From: an uncultured Devosia sp. | GTDB lineage: Bacteria; Pseudomonadota; Alphaproteobacteria; Rhizobiales; Devosiaceae | Assembly: GCA_946481445.1 (NCBI GenBank) | Contig: CAMLOA010000181.1 | Span: forward strand, 1 to 5,258 | Length of the DNA stretch: 5,258 bases | Reading direction: 5' to 3' | Notes under the pieces: generated by a model | What the model saw: only the letters and a program-made list of their open reading frames with translations | Databases searched by the model: none | What the model was told of the DNA's origin: nothing | Made by a program: the position numbers and the translations under genes | In this document: positions 1 to 5,258 of the stretch, piece after piece | Layout: the number at the start of each line of letters is the position of its first letter | How positions within the stretch are numbered: position 1 is the first letter of the stretch

Positions 1-261
1 CTCCACCATGGCCAGCACGCCCTGCAGGGTCATGCCACCGGCCAGCGCACGCTGCCCGCCCATCTGGATGGCGACACCATCGGCCATGGGATCGGAGAAG
101 GGCATGCCGAATTCGATGATGTCGGATCCCGCCTGCGGCAGGGCCTCCATGATCGCCTGGCTGGTGGCCAGGTCGGGATCACCGGCCATGACATAGGTGA
201 CGAGGGCAGGGCGGTTGGCAGCCCTGGTTTCGGCGAAGCGCCGATCGATACGCGTGGTCAT
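1..261 (-). CDS. trpA: Tryptophan synthase alpha subunit, N-terminal part (runs off the left edge)
   Basis: The alpha subunit cleaves indole-3-glycerol phosphate to indole and glyceraldehyde-3-phosphate. Indole then passes through a tunnel to TrpB in the cytoplasmic alpha-beta-beta-alpha complex. I translated 87 residues from the ATG at 261 to the window edge; they begin [11 protein letters not shown]. The family signature [15 protein letters not shown] lies at residues 48-62. E50 matches the catalytic Glu49 of the Salmonella enzyme and D61 matches its Asp60. TYVMAGDP (residues 22-29) is the usual first-strand motif of this TIM barrel. Roughly two thirds of the protein is missing because the window ends, not because the gene is broken. 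The start lies two bases after the trpB stop and has no clear Shine-Dalgarno, so translation is probably coupled to trpB. One oddity is V63, where most family members have proline (ADGP). Confidence 0.96.
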   Translation of the reverse strand, partial: MTTRIDRRFAETRAANRPALVTYVMAGDPDLATSQAIMEALPQAGSDIIEFGMPFSDPMADGVAIQMGGQRALAGGMTLQGVLAMVE

Positions 262-263
262 GA

Positions 264-1490
264 CTAGAGGAGCCCCAGATACTTGCCGACACTTTCGACG
301 TCCTTGTCGCCGCGCCCGGACAGGCACAGCACGATGGACTGGTCCTTGCCCATGGATGGCGCGACCTTCATCAGCTGTGCCAGGCCATGCGCCGATTCCA
401 GCGCCGGAATGATGCCTTCCAGCTTCGTGCACAGCTGGAAGGCCTCGAGTGCCTCGTCGTCGGTTATGGGCGCGTAGGTCACGCGCCTGGTGTCGTGCAG
501 GAATGCGTGTTCCGGGCCGACACCGGGATAATCGAGGCCGGCGGAAATGGAATGGCCTTCCAGAATTTGCCCGTCCCGATCCTGCAGCAGATAGGTGCGG
601 TTGCCGTGCAGCACGCCGGGGCGGCCGCCCGTCATTGATGCGGCGTGGCCGTTCTCCACCTCGATGCCGTGCCCGCCGGCTTCGGCCCCGTAGAGCGCCA
701 CCTCTGGATCGTCGAGGAAGGCATGGAAGGTGCCGATGGCGTTCGAGCCGCCCCCCACGCAGGCAACCACGGCATCGGGCAGCCCGCCTTCCGTCTCCTT
801 GAACTGCGCCTTGAGTTCGGTGCCGATCACCGACTGGAAGTCACGCACCATTTCCGGATAGGGATGCGGGCCTGCCGCCGTGCCGATGAGGTAATAGGTG
901 GTGTCCACATTGGTCACCCAGTCCCGCAGCGCCTCGTTCATGGCGTCCTTGAGCGTACCGGCCCCGGCCGTCACCGGCCGCACTTCGGCGCCCAGCATCT
1001 TCATGCGCAGGACATTGGGCTTCTGCCGCTCGACGTCGGTTGCGCCCATGAAGATGGTGCAGGGCAGGTCGAACTTGGCACAGACCGTGGCCGTGGCCAC
1101 GCCATGCTGGCCGGCGCCCGTCTCGGCAATGACGCGCGTCTTGCCCATGCGCTTGGCGAGCAGGATCTGGCCCAGGCAATTGTTGATCTTGTGGCTGCCG
1201 GTGTGGTTGAGCTCCTCGCGCTTGAACCACACCTTGGCGCCGCCCAGATGCTCGGTGAGGCGCCGCGCGAAATAGAGTGGGCTCGGCCGGCCGGCATAAT
1301 GGACCGAGAGGTCCTTGAGCTCGGCCTGGAAGGCCGCATCGGTCTTGGCCTCGCGATAGTGGCGCTCGAGGTCGAGGATCAGCGGCATGAGCGTTTCAGC
1401 GACGAAGCGGCCGCCGAACTGGCCGAAGCGGCCATGCTCGTCCGGGCCGTTGCGCAGGGAATTGAGGCCGTCCGAATCCACTTGGTCCAT
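264..1490 (-). CDS. trpB: Tryptophan synthase beta subunit
   Basis: TrpB is the PLP enzyme that condenses indole with L-serine to form L-tryptophan. From the ATG at 1490 it has 408 residues, close to the usual 395-410. Visible motifs, in order: [13 protein letters not shown] (residues 25-37); HTGSHKINN (96-104), with K101 as the PLP-binding lysine (Salmonella Lys87); AETGAGQHG (122-130), with E123 matching catalytic Glu109; the phosphate-binding loop GGGSNAIG (247-254); [11 protein letters not shown] (316-326); and SGRGDKD (391-397). It appears intact. The start is uncertain. A GTG at 1520 would add ten residues that do not look like family sequence. The ATG at 1490 has GAAGG directly against it, too close for a normal RBS. 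A GTG at 1481 (405 residues) would sit eight bases after AAGGA. I chose 1490 as the conventional option. It lies between trpF and trpA, and its stop is two bases from the trpA start. Confidence 0.97.
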   Translation of the reverse strand: MDQVDSDGLNSLRNGPDEHGRFGQFGGRFVAETLMPLILDLERHYREAKTDAAFQAELKDLSVHYAGRPSPLYFARRLTEHLGGAKVWFKREELNHTGSHKINNCLGQILLAKRMGKTRVIAETGAGQHGVATATVCAKFDLPCTIFMGATDVERQKPNVLRMKMLGAEVRPVTAGAGTLKDAMNEALRDWVTNVDTTYYLIGTAAGPHPYPEMVRDFQSVIGTELKAQFKETEGGLPDAVVACVGGGSNAIGTFHAFLDDPEVALYGAEAGGHGIEVENGHAASMTGGRPGVLHGNRTYLLQDRDGQILEGHSISAGLDYPGVGPEHAFLHDTRRVTYAPITDDEALEAFQLCTKLEGIIPALESAHGLAQLMKVAPSMGKDQSIVLCLSGRGDKDVESVGKYLGLL

Positions 1491-1499
1491 CCTTCGATA

Positions 1500-1517
1500 C
1501 TGGCCGCTGCCGGCCAG
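1500..1517 (-). repeat. Inverted repeat (hairpin) in the trpF-trpB gap
   Basis: On the minus strand CTGGCC and GGCCAG form a perfect 6-bp stem around a six-base loop GGCAGC. Three more pairs (two of them G-U) could extend it to 1497-1520. It ends just before the GAAGG purine run that precedes the trpB ATG. No T-run follows, so it is not a rho-independent terminator. It could affect trpB translation or mRNA decay, or be chance in GC-rich DNA. No tryptophan-codon-rich leader peptide is visible beside it, which argues against a classical trp attenuator. Confidence 0.5.
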
Positions 1518-1538
1518 CACGACCGGAGGGCAAAAAGC

Positions 1539-2186
1539 TTATACGGCGGCGCGGGCGTTGCGGATGAAGGCCTCGACCAATCGCTTGTCCTTCACGCCCG
1601 GCGCAGTCTCGACGCCCGAGGACACGTCCACCCCATAGGGGCGCACCGTCCGGACGGCTTCGGCGACGGTCTGCGGCGTCAGGCCACCGGAAAGCATGAA
1701 GGGGATGGACGGGTCAAGCGCCTTGAGCAGGCTCCAGTCGAAGGTTTCGCCCAGACCGCCCGGCCGGTCGGCCCCCTTGGGGGGCTTGGCATCGAGCAGG
1801 ATGGAGTCGGCCACATCGACGAAACCGGCCACGTGGCTGACATCCTCGGCCGTCCCGATGGGCAGCGCCTTCATGATCTCGACGCCGGCTTCGGCCCGGA
1901 TGGCCTCGACGCGATGCGGCGTTTCAGGGCCATGCAATTGGATCCAGTCCGGCCCCAGCGCCGCCACTTCGGCAACGCAGCTATTGTCCGGATTGACCAG
2001 CACCACGCAGGTCTGGATTCGGCCGCGCGCCTCCGAAATGAGCTGCGCGATCTCTTCGATCGACACATGGCGGGGCGAACGCGGGAAATGCATGAAGCCC
2101 ACCATGTCGGCGCCCGCCGCAATGGCGGTTTCCAGGATTTCGGGGGTCTTGATGCCGCAAATCTTGACGATCAGGGGGTCGGCCAT
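1539..2186 (-). CDS. trpF: Phosphoribosylanthranilate isomerase
   Basis: TrpF carries out the Amadori rearrangement of N-(5'-phosphoribosyl)anthranilate to the carboxyphenylamino-deoxyribulose phosphate (CdRP), the third step of the tryptophan branch. The protein has 215 residues, normal for a stand-alone TrpF, and a TIM-barrel fold. Visible motifs: VKICGIK (residues 7-13), with C10 as the likely general base; FPRSPRHVS (34-42); WIQLHG (81-86); LLDA (130-133), with D132 as the likely general acid, followed by the GGLGETFDW loop (143-151); and the phosphate-binding segments LSGGL (165-169) and GVDVSSGVE (185-193). The ATG at 2186 puts the first strand at the expected place. It lies eight bases after the lapA stop and has no convincing Shine-Dalgarno, so coupled translation is likely. 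TrpF is separate here rather than fused to TrpC as in E. coli. Confidence 0.97.
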   Translation of the reverse strand: MADPLIVKICGIKTPEILETAIAAGADMVGFMHFPRSPRHVSIEEIAQLISEARGRIQTCVVLVNPDNSCVAEVAALGPDWIQLHGPETPHRVEAIRAEAGVEIMKALPIGTAEDVSHVAGFVDVADSILLDAKPPKGADRPGGLGETFDWSLLKALDPSIPFMLSGGLTPQTVAEAVRTVRPYGVDVSSGVETAPGVKDKRLVEAFIRNARAAV

Positions 2187-2194
2187 AGGGGTGC

Positions 2195-2554
2195 TCAGCG
2201 CAGCTCCAGGAGGTCATCGACATCGGTCTGGGTGGTGCCCTGACCTTGGTTGCGGCGCAGCGTTTCCAGCTCGCCGTTGAGCAATTGGGCTTCGCGTCGC
2301 CAGTGTTTCTCGCGGCGGCGGTGGTGCCCCTGCGCAAACCAGGTTGCGGTGCCGCCCAGAAGCACGCCTACCAGCAGCACCACATAGAGCACCACGAACA
2401 GCGGCACGCCGTAGCCAGGCTCGGCCGCAGCGGCGTCGTTCACTGCGAAGGGATTGAAGTTGACGGTCACCAGGTGCCGGTTGGCCAGGGCAAACACAAT
2501 CAGGCCCAGTGAGAGCGGGACGAGAATCACCCAGCCGACAATGCGATTGACCAT
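2195..2554 (-). CDS. lapA: LapA-domain small inner-membrane protein
   Basis: This 119-residue protein has the LapA (DUF1049) layout. A first membrane helix spans about residues 6-24, followed by a short polar stretch with the typical VTVNFNPF (30-37) and an Ala-rich loop. A second helix spans about 50-72. A charged cytoplasmic tail (HHRRREKHWRREAQLLNGELETLRR, about 77-101) looks able to form a coiled coil. In E. coli LapA sits in the inner membrane with LapB and helps control LpxC turnover and so LPS synthesis; the same role here is inferred. It is slightly longer than E. coli LapA (about 100 residues) owing to the loop and a Gln/Thr/Asp-rich C-terminus. The ATG at 2554 has AGGG four bases upstream. 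It follows ihfB, as in E. coli, but lapB does not follow; trpF does. Confidence 0.85.
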   Translation of the reverse strand: MVNRIVGWVILVPLSLGLIVFALANRHLVTVNFNPFAVNDAAAAEPGYGVPLFVVLYVVLLVGVLLGGTATWFAQGHHRRREKHWRREAQLLNGELETLRRNQGQGTTQTDVDDLLELR

Positions 2555-2558
2555 ATAG

Positions 2559-2562
2559 CCCT
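2559..2562 (-). promoter_or_regulatory. Probable ribosome binding site of lapA
   Basis: On the minus strand AGGG lies four bases (CTAT) before the lapA ATG at 2554, inside the purine-rich run GGATAGGG. The spacing is a little short, but this is the only Shine-Dalgarno-like sequence in the 31-base gap after ihfB, and it supports the chosen start. Confidence 0.55.
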
Positions 2563-2585
2563 ATCCGGTTGGAGCCCTTGCCCCG

Positions 2586-2867
2586 TTACGAACGGTTGAG
2601 CCGTTCGCGGATTTCCTTGCCGGCCTTGAACTGCGGCACATACTTCTCGCCCACATCGACCTGCTCGCCGGTGCGCGGATTGCGCCCGACGCGGGCGGGC
2701 CGGTTCTTGACCGAGAAGGCGCCGAAGCCGCGCAGCTCCACCCGGTCGCCCCGGGCCATTGCGTCCCCGATCTCGTCCAGGATGGCGTTGACGATGTTTT
2801 CGATATCCCGCTGGAACAGATGCGGATTTTCCGCTGCCAGCTTTTCGACGAGTTCCGACTTGATCAT
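2586..2867 (-). CDS. ihfB: Integration host factor beta subunit
   Basis: IHF beta pairs with IHF alpha to bind and sharply bend DNA in recombination, replication and transcription. The protein has 93 residues. It begins with the hallmark [11 protein letters not shown] and shows the DNABII core [19 protein letters not shown] (residues 46-64). Residues E44 and R46, used in sequence recognition by E. coli IHF beta, are conserved at the same positions, as is the intercalating proline P64 in the arm motif GRNPRTGE (61-68). [13 protein letters not shown] (75-87) is the usual C-terminal helix entry. These points favour IHF beta over HU. An in-frame GTG at 2879 would add four residues (MEPE), but the ATG at 2867 has GGAG six bases upstream and matches the family start, so 2867 was chosen. 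It lies 38 bases after sppA. Confidence 0.96.
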   Translation of the reverse strand: MIKSELVEKLAAENPHLFQRDIENIVNAILDEIGDAMARGDRVELRGFGAFSVKNRPARVGRNPRTGEQVDVGEKYVPQFKAGKEIRERLNRS

Positions 2868-2873
2868 CTCTGG

Positions 2874-2877
2874 CTCC
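2874..2877 (-). promoter_or_regulatory. Ribosome binding site that fixes the ihfB start
   Basis: GGAG on the minus strand is followed by the six-base spacer CCAGAG and then the ATG at 2867. The alternative GTG at 2879 would place this motif inside the coding region, so it decides in favour of the 93-residue product. Confidence 0.75.
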
Positions 2878-2892
2878 ACAGTCCAAACGCCG

Positions 2893-2918
2893 CCTTGCCC
2901 CCCATTCAGGGGGCGAGG
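2893..2918 (-). repeat. GC-rich hairpin across the sppA stop codon
   Basis: On the minus strand GCCCCC (2914-2909) pairs with GGGGGC (2902-2897) around the loop TGAATG, which contains the sppA TGA stop. After one C-A mismatch three more pairs follow (CCT with AGG), giving a ten-position stem. No T-run follows, so it is not a canonical intrinsic terminator. It lies about 16 bases upstream of the ihfB GGAG and leaves that site free. Possible roles are mRNA processing or stabilisation between sppA and ihfB; function is unproven. Confidence 0.5.
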
Positions 2919-3850
2919 TCAACCTGCCAAAGGGAAACCAACCCGTCAAGCGTGATGGGGCCGGCGGACGACAGGCCCAGGGCCACGCGGGCCTGTTCCC
3001 CAAGGATCGTGCCGACGAGGTCAAGGCCACCTGCCGGCTGCGGCCACCAGGTGAGGATGTCGAGGTCGGCGGCCAGCCCAAGCTCGGCCTCGAGCCAGGC
3101 CAGGGCCTCAGCCTCCCCGCCGATGGCATCGATGAGACCTGTCTCCACCCCCACCCGCCCCGTGACGATGCGGCCATCCGCCATCGCCAGCGCCGCCGGC
3201 CGCGCCAGGCCCCGCCGCTCGGCGACGACATCGACGAACCACTGGAAGCTGTCGTCCACCAGCGCCGCGATCGACTCGCGGGCCGGCCCTTCCATGGGCT
3301 CGTCGAAATCCGGTTCGGCCTTGAGCGGGCCCGAGGCCACCTTGTCGAGGTCGATGCCGATCGTTTCCATCAGCTTGCCGGCATTGACATGCTGGTAGAG
3401 CACGCCGATCGAGCCGACGATGGAGAGGCGCCGCGCGAAGATGCGGTCGGTGGCTATGGCGGTCATGTAGGCGGCCGATGCGCCCAGTTCCTTGATCACT
3501 GCCACGGTGGGCTTGGCCGCACGCAGCACGGCCAGCGCCTCATAGAGCTCCTCGCCGCCCGCCGTGGTGCCGCCCGGCGAATTGATGGCCACGATCACCG
3601 CCTTGACACTGTCGTCCTCGGCAATGGCCTCGATGGCCCGCAGGCGCCCTGGATCGGTGGTAATTGTGCCATCGATCACCAGCCGCGCCACATGGTCCCC
3701 GGCAGGGGAATCGGGCCAGGCAAAGCGGCCGATGGCCACCACCGCGGCGATCGCCAGGGCGATAAAGGCCAGCACCCGCCAGCGGCCGCGCGATCTGCGG
3801 TAGGTTTCCGCGGCCATGGTCGCATGGGGATCGGGGGAATATTCGGACAT
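2906..3850 (-). CDS. sppA: Signal peptide peptidase SppA, short (single-domain) form, S49 family
   Basis: SppA is an inner-membrane serine protease with its catalytic domain outside the cytoplasm. It degrades signal peptides left after secretion. The 314-residue protein has a basic N-terminus (RRSRGRWR, residues 18-25) and one hydrophobic signal-anchor helix (about 26-41), then the S49 fold. INSPGG (89-94) is the conserved loop of the family. GASAAY (123-128) carries the likely nucleophile S125, and [13 protein letters not shown] (173-185) carries the likely general base K177, giving a Ser-Lys dyad. [16 protein letters not shown] (135-150) is also typical. The length fits the half-size form rather than the roughly 600-residue tandem E. 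coli enzyme. The ATG at 3850 is 32 bases after the acetyltransferase stop and its RBS is weak. The ATG at residue 12 is an alternative with no better RBS. Confidence 0.94.
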   Translation of the reverse strand: MSEYSPDPHATMAAETYRRSRGRWRVLAFIALAIAAVVAIGRFAWPDSPAGDHVARLVIDGTITTDPGRLRAIEAIAEDDSVKAVIVAINSPGGTTAGGEELYEALAVLRAAKPTVAVIKELGASAAYMTAIATDRIFARRLSIVGSIGVLYQHVNAGKLMETIGIDLDKVASGPLKAEPDFDEPMEGPARESIAALVDDSFQWFVDVVAERRGLARPAALAMADGRIVTGRVGVETGLIDAIGGEAEALAWLEAELGLAADLDILTWWPQPAGGLDLVGTILGEQARVALGLSSAGPITLDGLVSLWQVDLAP

Positions 3851-3882
3851 GGCGGCGCTCGCTCTGGGCAGGAAGGGGCAGA

Positions 3883-4404
3883 CTAGTCTGGTCTGGCCCG
3901 GTCGGCCAGTTGCCGCACCATGAATCGGGCCGCGTCTTCGTAGCTGGCCAGCTTGTCGGCCAGCTCTCCGGTTTCGGCAATGATGAAACCATGCTTCTGC
4001 CAGAACGGAATCGAGCCGTTGACAGCGACCAGGCTCATGGTCGGATACCCGGCGCGCGTGGCGTGGCCGATGAGATCGGTGACCACCCTGCCCGCCGCGC
4101 CCGTGCCCCGGGCTGACGGCAGCAGGGCCAGATCATGCAAATAGTAGGTTCCGGCATCGGGCGGGATCGCGCCGAGCAGCGAATTGAGTGCGGGCAGCTG
4201 CCGAAACCGCCACGGATGCGAGAACACATAGCCGGCGGGGGCGCCACCGATCTCGAGCAGCCGTGCGCCTTCGGGGTAGAGGCGCAGCCGTTCGACGAAG
4301 ACGGCGGTATCCTCGGGAAAGCCGGGATGCACCTCTGCCGCGATGGCTTCGACGGCGGGGATGTCGAACGTGGTGAGGCTGCGCCAGTGAATGCCCGTTT
4401 GCAT
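3883..4404 (-). CDS. GNAT-family N-acetyltransferase, substrate unknown
   Basis: GNAT enzymes transfer an acetyl group from acetyl-CoA to an amine on a small molecule or protein. From the ATG at 4404 the product has 173 residues. It shows a full GNAT layout: WRSLTTFDIPAVEAIA (residues 7-22) as strand 1 and helix 1; PAGYVFSHPW (56-65); motif A, LHDLALLPSARGTGAAGRV (89-107), with the R/Q-x-x-G-x-G/A pyrophosphate loop as RGTGAA; then LVAVNGSIPFWQKHGF (125-140), the motif B asparagine and xFWxKxGF end. No membrane segment or signal peptide is seen, so it is cytoplasmic. I cannot name the substrate. It is not clearly RimI or RimJ. An in-frame GTG at 4437 lies in the loop of the rpsA terminator and was rejected as start. 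No clear RBS precedes 4404, and the terminator T-run ends only nine bases upstream, so expression needs explanation. Confidence 0.85.
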   Translation of the reverse strand: MQTGIHWRSLTTFDIPAVEAIAAEVHPGFPEDTAVFVERLRLYPEGARLLEIGGAPAGYVFSHPWRFRQLPALNSLLGAIPPDAGTYYLHDLALLPSARGTGAAGRVVTDLIGHATRAGYPTMSLVAVNGSIPFWQKHGFIIAETGELADKLASYEDAARFMVRQLADRARPD

Positions 4405-4410
4405 GGCACC

Positions 4411-4439
4411 GTTAAAAAGCAAAAGGCCCGCGCTCACAA
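4411..4439 (-). promoter_or_regulatory. Possible promoter embedded in the rpsA terminator (weak)
   Basis: On the minus strand TTGTGA (4439-4434, the terminator loop) and TTTAAC (4416-4411, the end of the T-run) are 17 bases apart. Each matches four of six bases of the sigma70 consensus TTGACA/TATAAT. A start about seven bases further on would fall on or beside the acetyltransferase ATG at 4404, giving a leaderless or nearly leaderless mRNA. This is inference from a weak match; chance is a serious alternative. Confidence 0.15.
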
Positions 4440-4448
4440 GCGCGGGCC
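4414..4448 (-). terminator. Rho-independent terminator of rpsA
   Basis: On the minus strand GGCCCGCGC (4448-4440) and GCGCGGGCC (4433-4425) form a perfect 9-bp stem around the loop TTGTGA, followed by TTTTGCTTTTT (4424-4414). It starts 22 bases after the rpsA stop. The opposite strand has no T-run, so it works only for rpsA-direction transcription. It separates rpsA from the downstream acetyltransferase-sppA-ihfB genes, or limits read-through into them. Confidence 0.93.
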
Positions 4449-4470
4449 AGGATTGGCGGATGCGACAGAA

Positions 4471-5258
4471 TTACTTGGTGTCGCGGTCCTTGAGGGCAGC
4501 GCCCAGGATGTCGCCGAGCGAAGCGCCCGAATCGGACGAACCATAGGCAGCCACGGCTTCCTTCTCCTCGGCGATTTCGAGCGCCTTGATGGAAAGCTGG
4601 ATGCGGCTGGTCTTGCGGTCATACTGGGTGACGCGCGCATCGACCTTCTCGCCCTTGGAGAAGCGCTCCGGACGCTGGTCGTTGCGGTCGCGGCTGAGGT
4701 CGGCGCGACGGATGAACGCGGTCATCTCGGTGTCGGCGATGCGGACTTCGATGCCCCCATCATTGACCTCGATGACGGTACCGGTCACGACCGAGCCCTT
4801 CTTGATGCCGCCTTCGCCAGCGGTGTCGGCAGCGGTCTCGCCGGTGGCGAGCTGCTTGATGCCCAGGCTGATGCGTTCCTTCTCGACATCGACGTCGAGC
4901 ACCTTGGCCTGGACGATGTCGCCGCGGTTATAGTCTTCCAGGGCCACTTCGCCCGACTTCTGCCAGTCGAGGTCGGAGAGGTGCACCATGCCGTCCACAT
5001 CGCCGTCGAGGCCGATGAACAGGCCGAACTCGGTCTTGTTCTTGACTTCGCCTTCGATGACGGAGCCGACCGGGAACTTCTCGGCAAAGCTTTCCCACGG
5101 ATTCTGCAGGGTCTGCTTGAGGCCCAGCGAGATGCGGCGCTTGTCCGGGTCGACTTCCAGCACGACGACTTCGACTTCCTGGGAGGTCGAGACGATCTTG
5201 CCAGGGTGGACGTTCTTCTTGGTCCAGCTCATTTCCGAGACGTGGATCAGGCCTTCGA
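4471..5258 (-). CDS. rpsA: 30S ribosomal protein S1, C-terminal part (starts beyond the right edge)
   Basis: S1 binds mRNA on the 30S subunit and helps initiate translation, especially on messages with weak Shine-Dalgarno sites. The visible 261 residues begin inside an S1 (OB-fold) domain with EGLIHVSEMSW, which aligns by eye with domain 4 of E. coli S1, ending at RRISLGLKQ (40-48). Domain 5 covers about residues 64-134 (GSVIEGEVKNKTEFGLFIGLDGDVDGMVHLSDLDW ... RISLGIKQ in short blocks). Domain 6 covers about 154-224 (VVTGTVIEV ... SRIQLSIKA). A tail of about 35 residues ends SLGDILGAALKDRDTK. The linker between domains 5 and 6 is rich in Ala, Gly and Glu. The true start is outside the window; the ATG at 5232 is an internal methionine within the SEMSW motif, not a start. 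The TAA stop is followed by a strong terminator. Confidence 0.97.
   Translation of the reverse strand, partial: EGLIHVSEMSWTKKNVHPGKIVSTSQEVEVVVLEVDPDKRRISLGLKQTLQNPWESFAEKFPVGSVIEGEVKNKTEFGLFIGLDGDVDGMVHLSDLDWQKSGEVALEDYNRGDIVQAKVLDVDVEKERISLGIKQLATGETAADTAGEGGIKKGSVVTGTVIEVNDGGIEVRIADTEMTAFIRRADLSRDRNDQRPERFSKGEKVDARVTQYDRKTSRIQLSIKALEIAEEKEAVAAYGSSDSGASLGDILGAALKDRDTK

Noticed and set aside
1491..1520. N-terminal extension of TrpB from a GTG at 1520.
   Set aside because: The ten extra residues ([10 protein letters not shown] as codons) do not resemble TrpB N-termini, they run through a hairpin, and there is no Shine-Dalgarno before the GTG.
1490..1541. A trp attenuator or leader peptide controlling trpB.
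   Set aside because: There is a hairpin but no T-run, no alternative antiterminator pairing that I can see, and no short frame with adjacent Trp codons.
645..2243. A 532-codon open frame on the plus strand opposite trpB and trpF.
   Set aside because: It lies fully antisense to two well-supported enzymes, its translation (rich in Arg, Gly, His, Ala) matches no family I know, and it begins within trpB. Long antisense frames are common opposite GC-rich genes because of third-position bias.
2527..3231. A 234-codon minus-strand frame overlapping lapA, ihfB and sppA in another frame.
   Set aside because: The overlapping sppA and ihfB frames carry conserved family motifs; this one is Arg/Pro/Ser-rich and has none.
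3389..3886. A 165-codon plus-strand frame opposite sppA.
   Set aside because: It is antisense to a protein with a clear S49 catalytic pattern, has low-complexity Gly/Arg/His content and no recognisable motif.
4405..4437. N-terminal extension of the acetyltransferase from a GTG at 4437.
   Set aside because: The GTG lies in the loop of the rpsA terminator and the added residues would be encoded by the stem and T-run. The GNAT fold begins after the ATG at 4404.
4471..5232. A complete 253-residue S1-domain gene starting at the ATG at 5232.
   Set aside because: The frame stays open to the window edge and the residues before this ATG (EGLIHVSE) complete the conserved S1-domain motif, so this is an internal methionine of full-length rpsA.
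1..5258. Mobile element, prophage, defence system or CRISPR signals.
   Set aside because: No transposase, integrase, direct repeats, array spacing or abrupt change in gene content was seen. Every gene except the GNAT is a conserved housekeeping gene in a plausible chromosomal order.

Overview
All the genes in this window lie on the minus strand, so transcription runs from position 5258 down to 1. The DNA is GC-rich and tightly packed. Read in transcription order, it holds: the 3' part of rpsA (ribosomal protein S1), a strong rho-independent terminator, a GNAT-family acetyltransferase, a short-form sppA (S49 signal-peptide peptidase), ihfB (IHF beta), a lapA-like small membrane protein, trpF, trpB and the 5' part of trpA.

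Protein sequences and gene order suggest an alphaproteobacterium, most likely Hyphomicrobiales (Rhizobiales). The family is uncertain; a Devosia-like organism is a guess from sequence feel. From general knowledge of that group, cmk/aroA would be expected beyond the right edge (upstream of rpsA) and accD/folC beyond the left edge (downstream of trpA). Neither is visible here.

Layout. Positions 4471-5258 encode the last two and a half S1 domains and the tail of S1. Positions 4414-4448 are its terminator. Positions 2586-4404 hold the acetyltransferase, SppA and IHF beta, with gaps of about 30-40 bases. Positions 1-2554 hold lapA, trpF, trpB and trpA, with gaps of 8, about 48 and 2 bases. No gene-free stretch exceeds 70 bases. 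No tRNA, rRNA, mobile element, CRISPR array or phage-like gene was seen.

Functionally this is a housekeeping segment. TrpF, TrpB and TrpA perform the last steps of tryptophan synthesis (phosphoribosyl anthranilate isomerase and the two tryptophan synthase subunits). S1 and IHF beta are general translation and nucleoid proteins. SppA clears signal peptides in the inner membrane. The LapA-like protein is a small inner-membrane protein whose E. coli relative takes part in control of LPS synthesis. I found no new biological system. The most interesting points are how the acetyltransferase is expressed when its start sits about 10 bases past the rpsA terminator, two small hairpins at gene junctions, and an uncommon residue next to a TrpA active-site aspartate.
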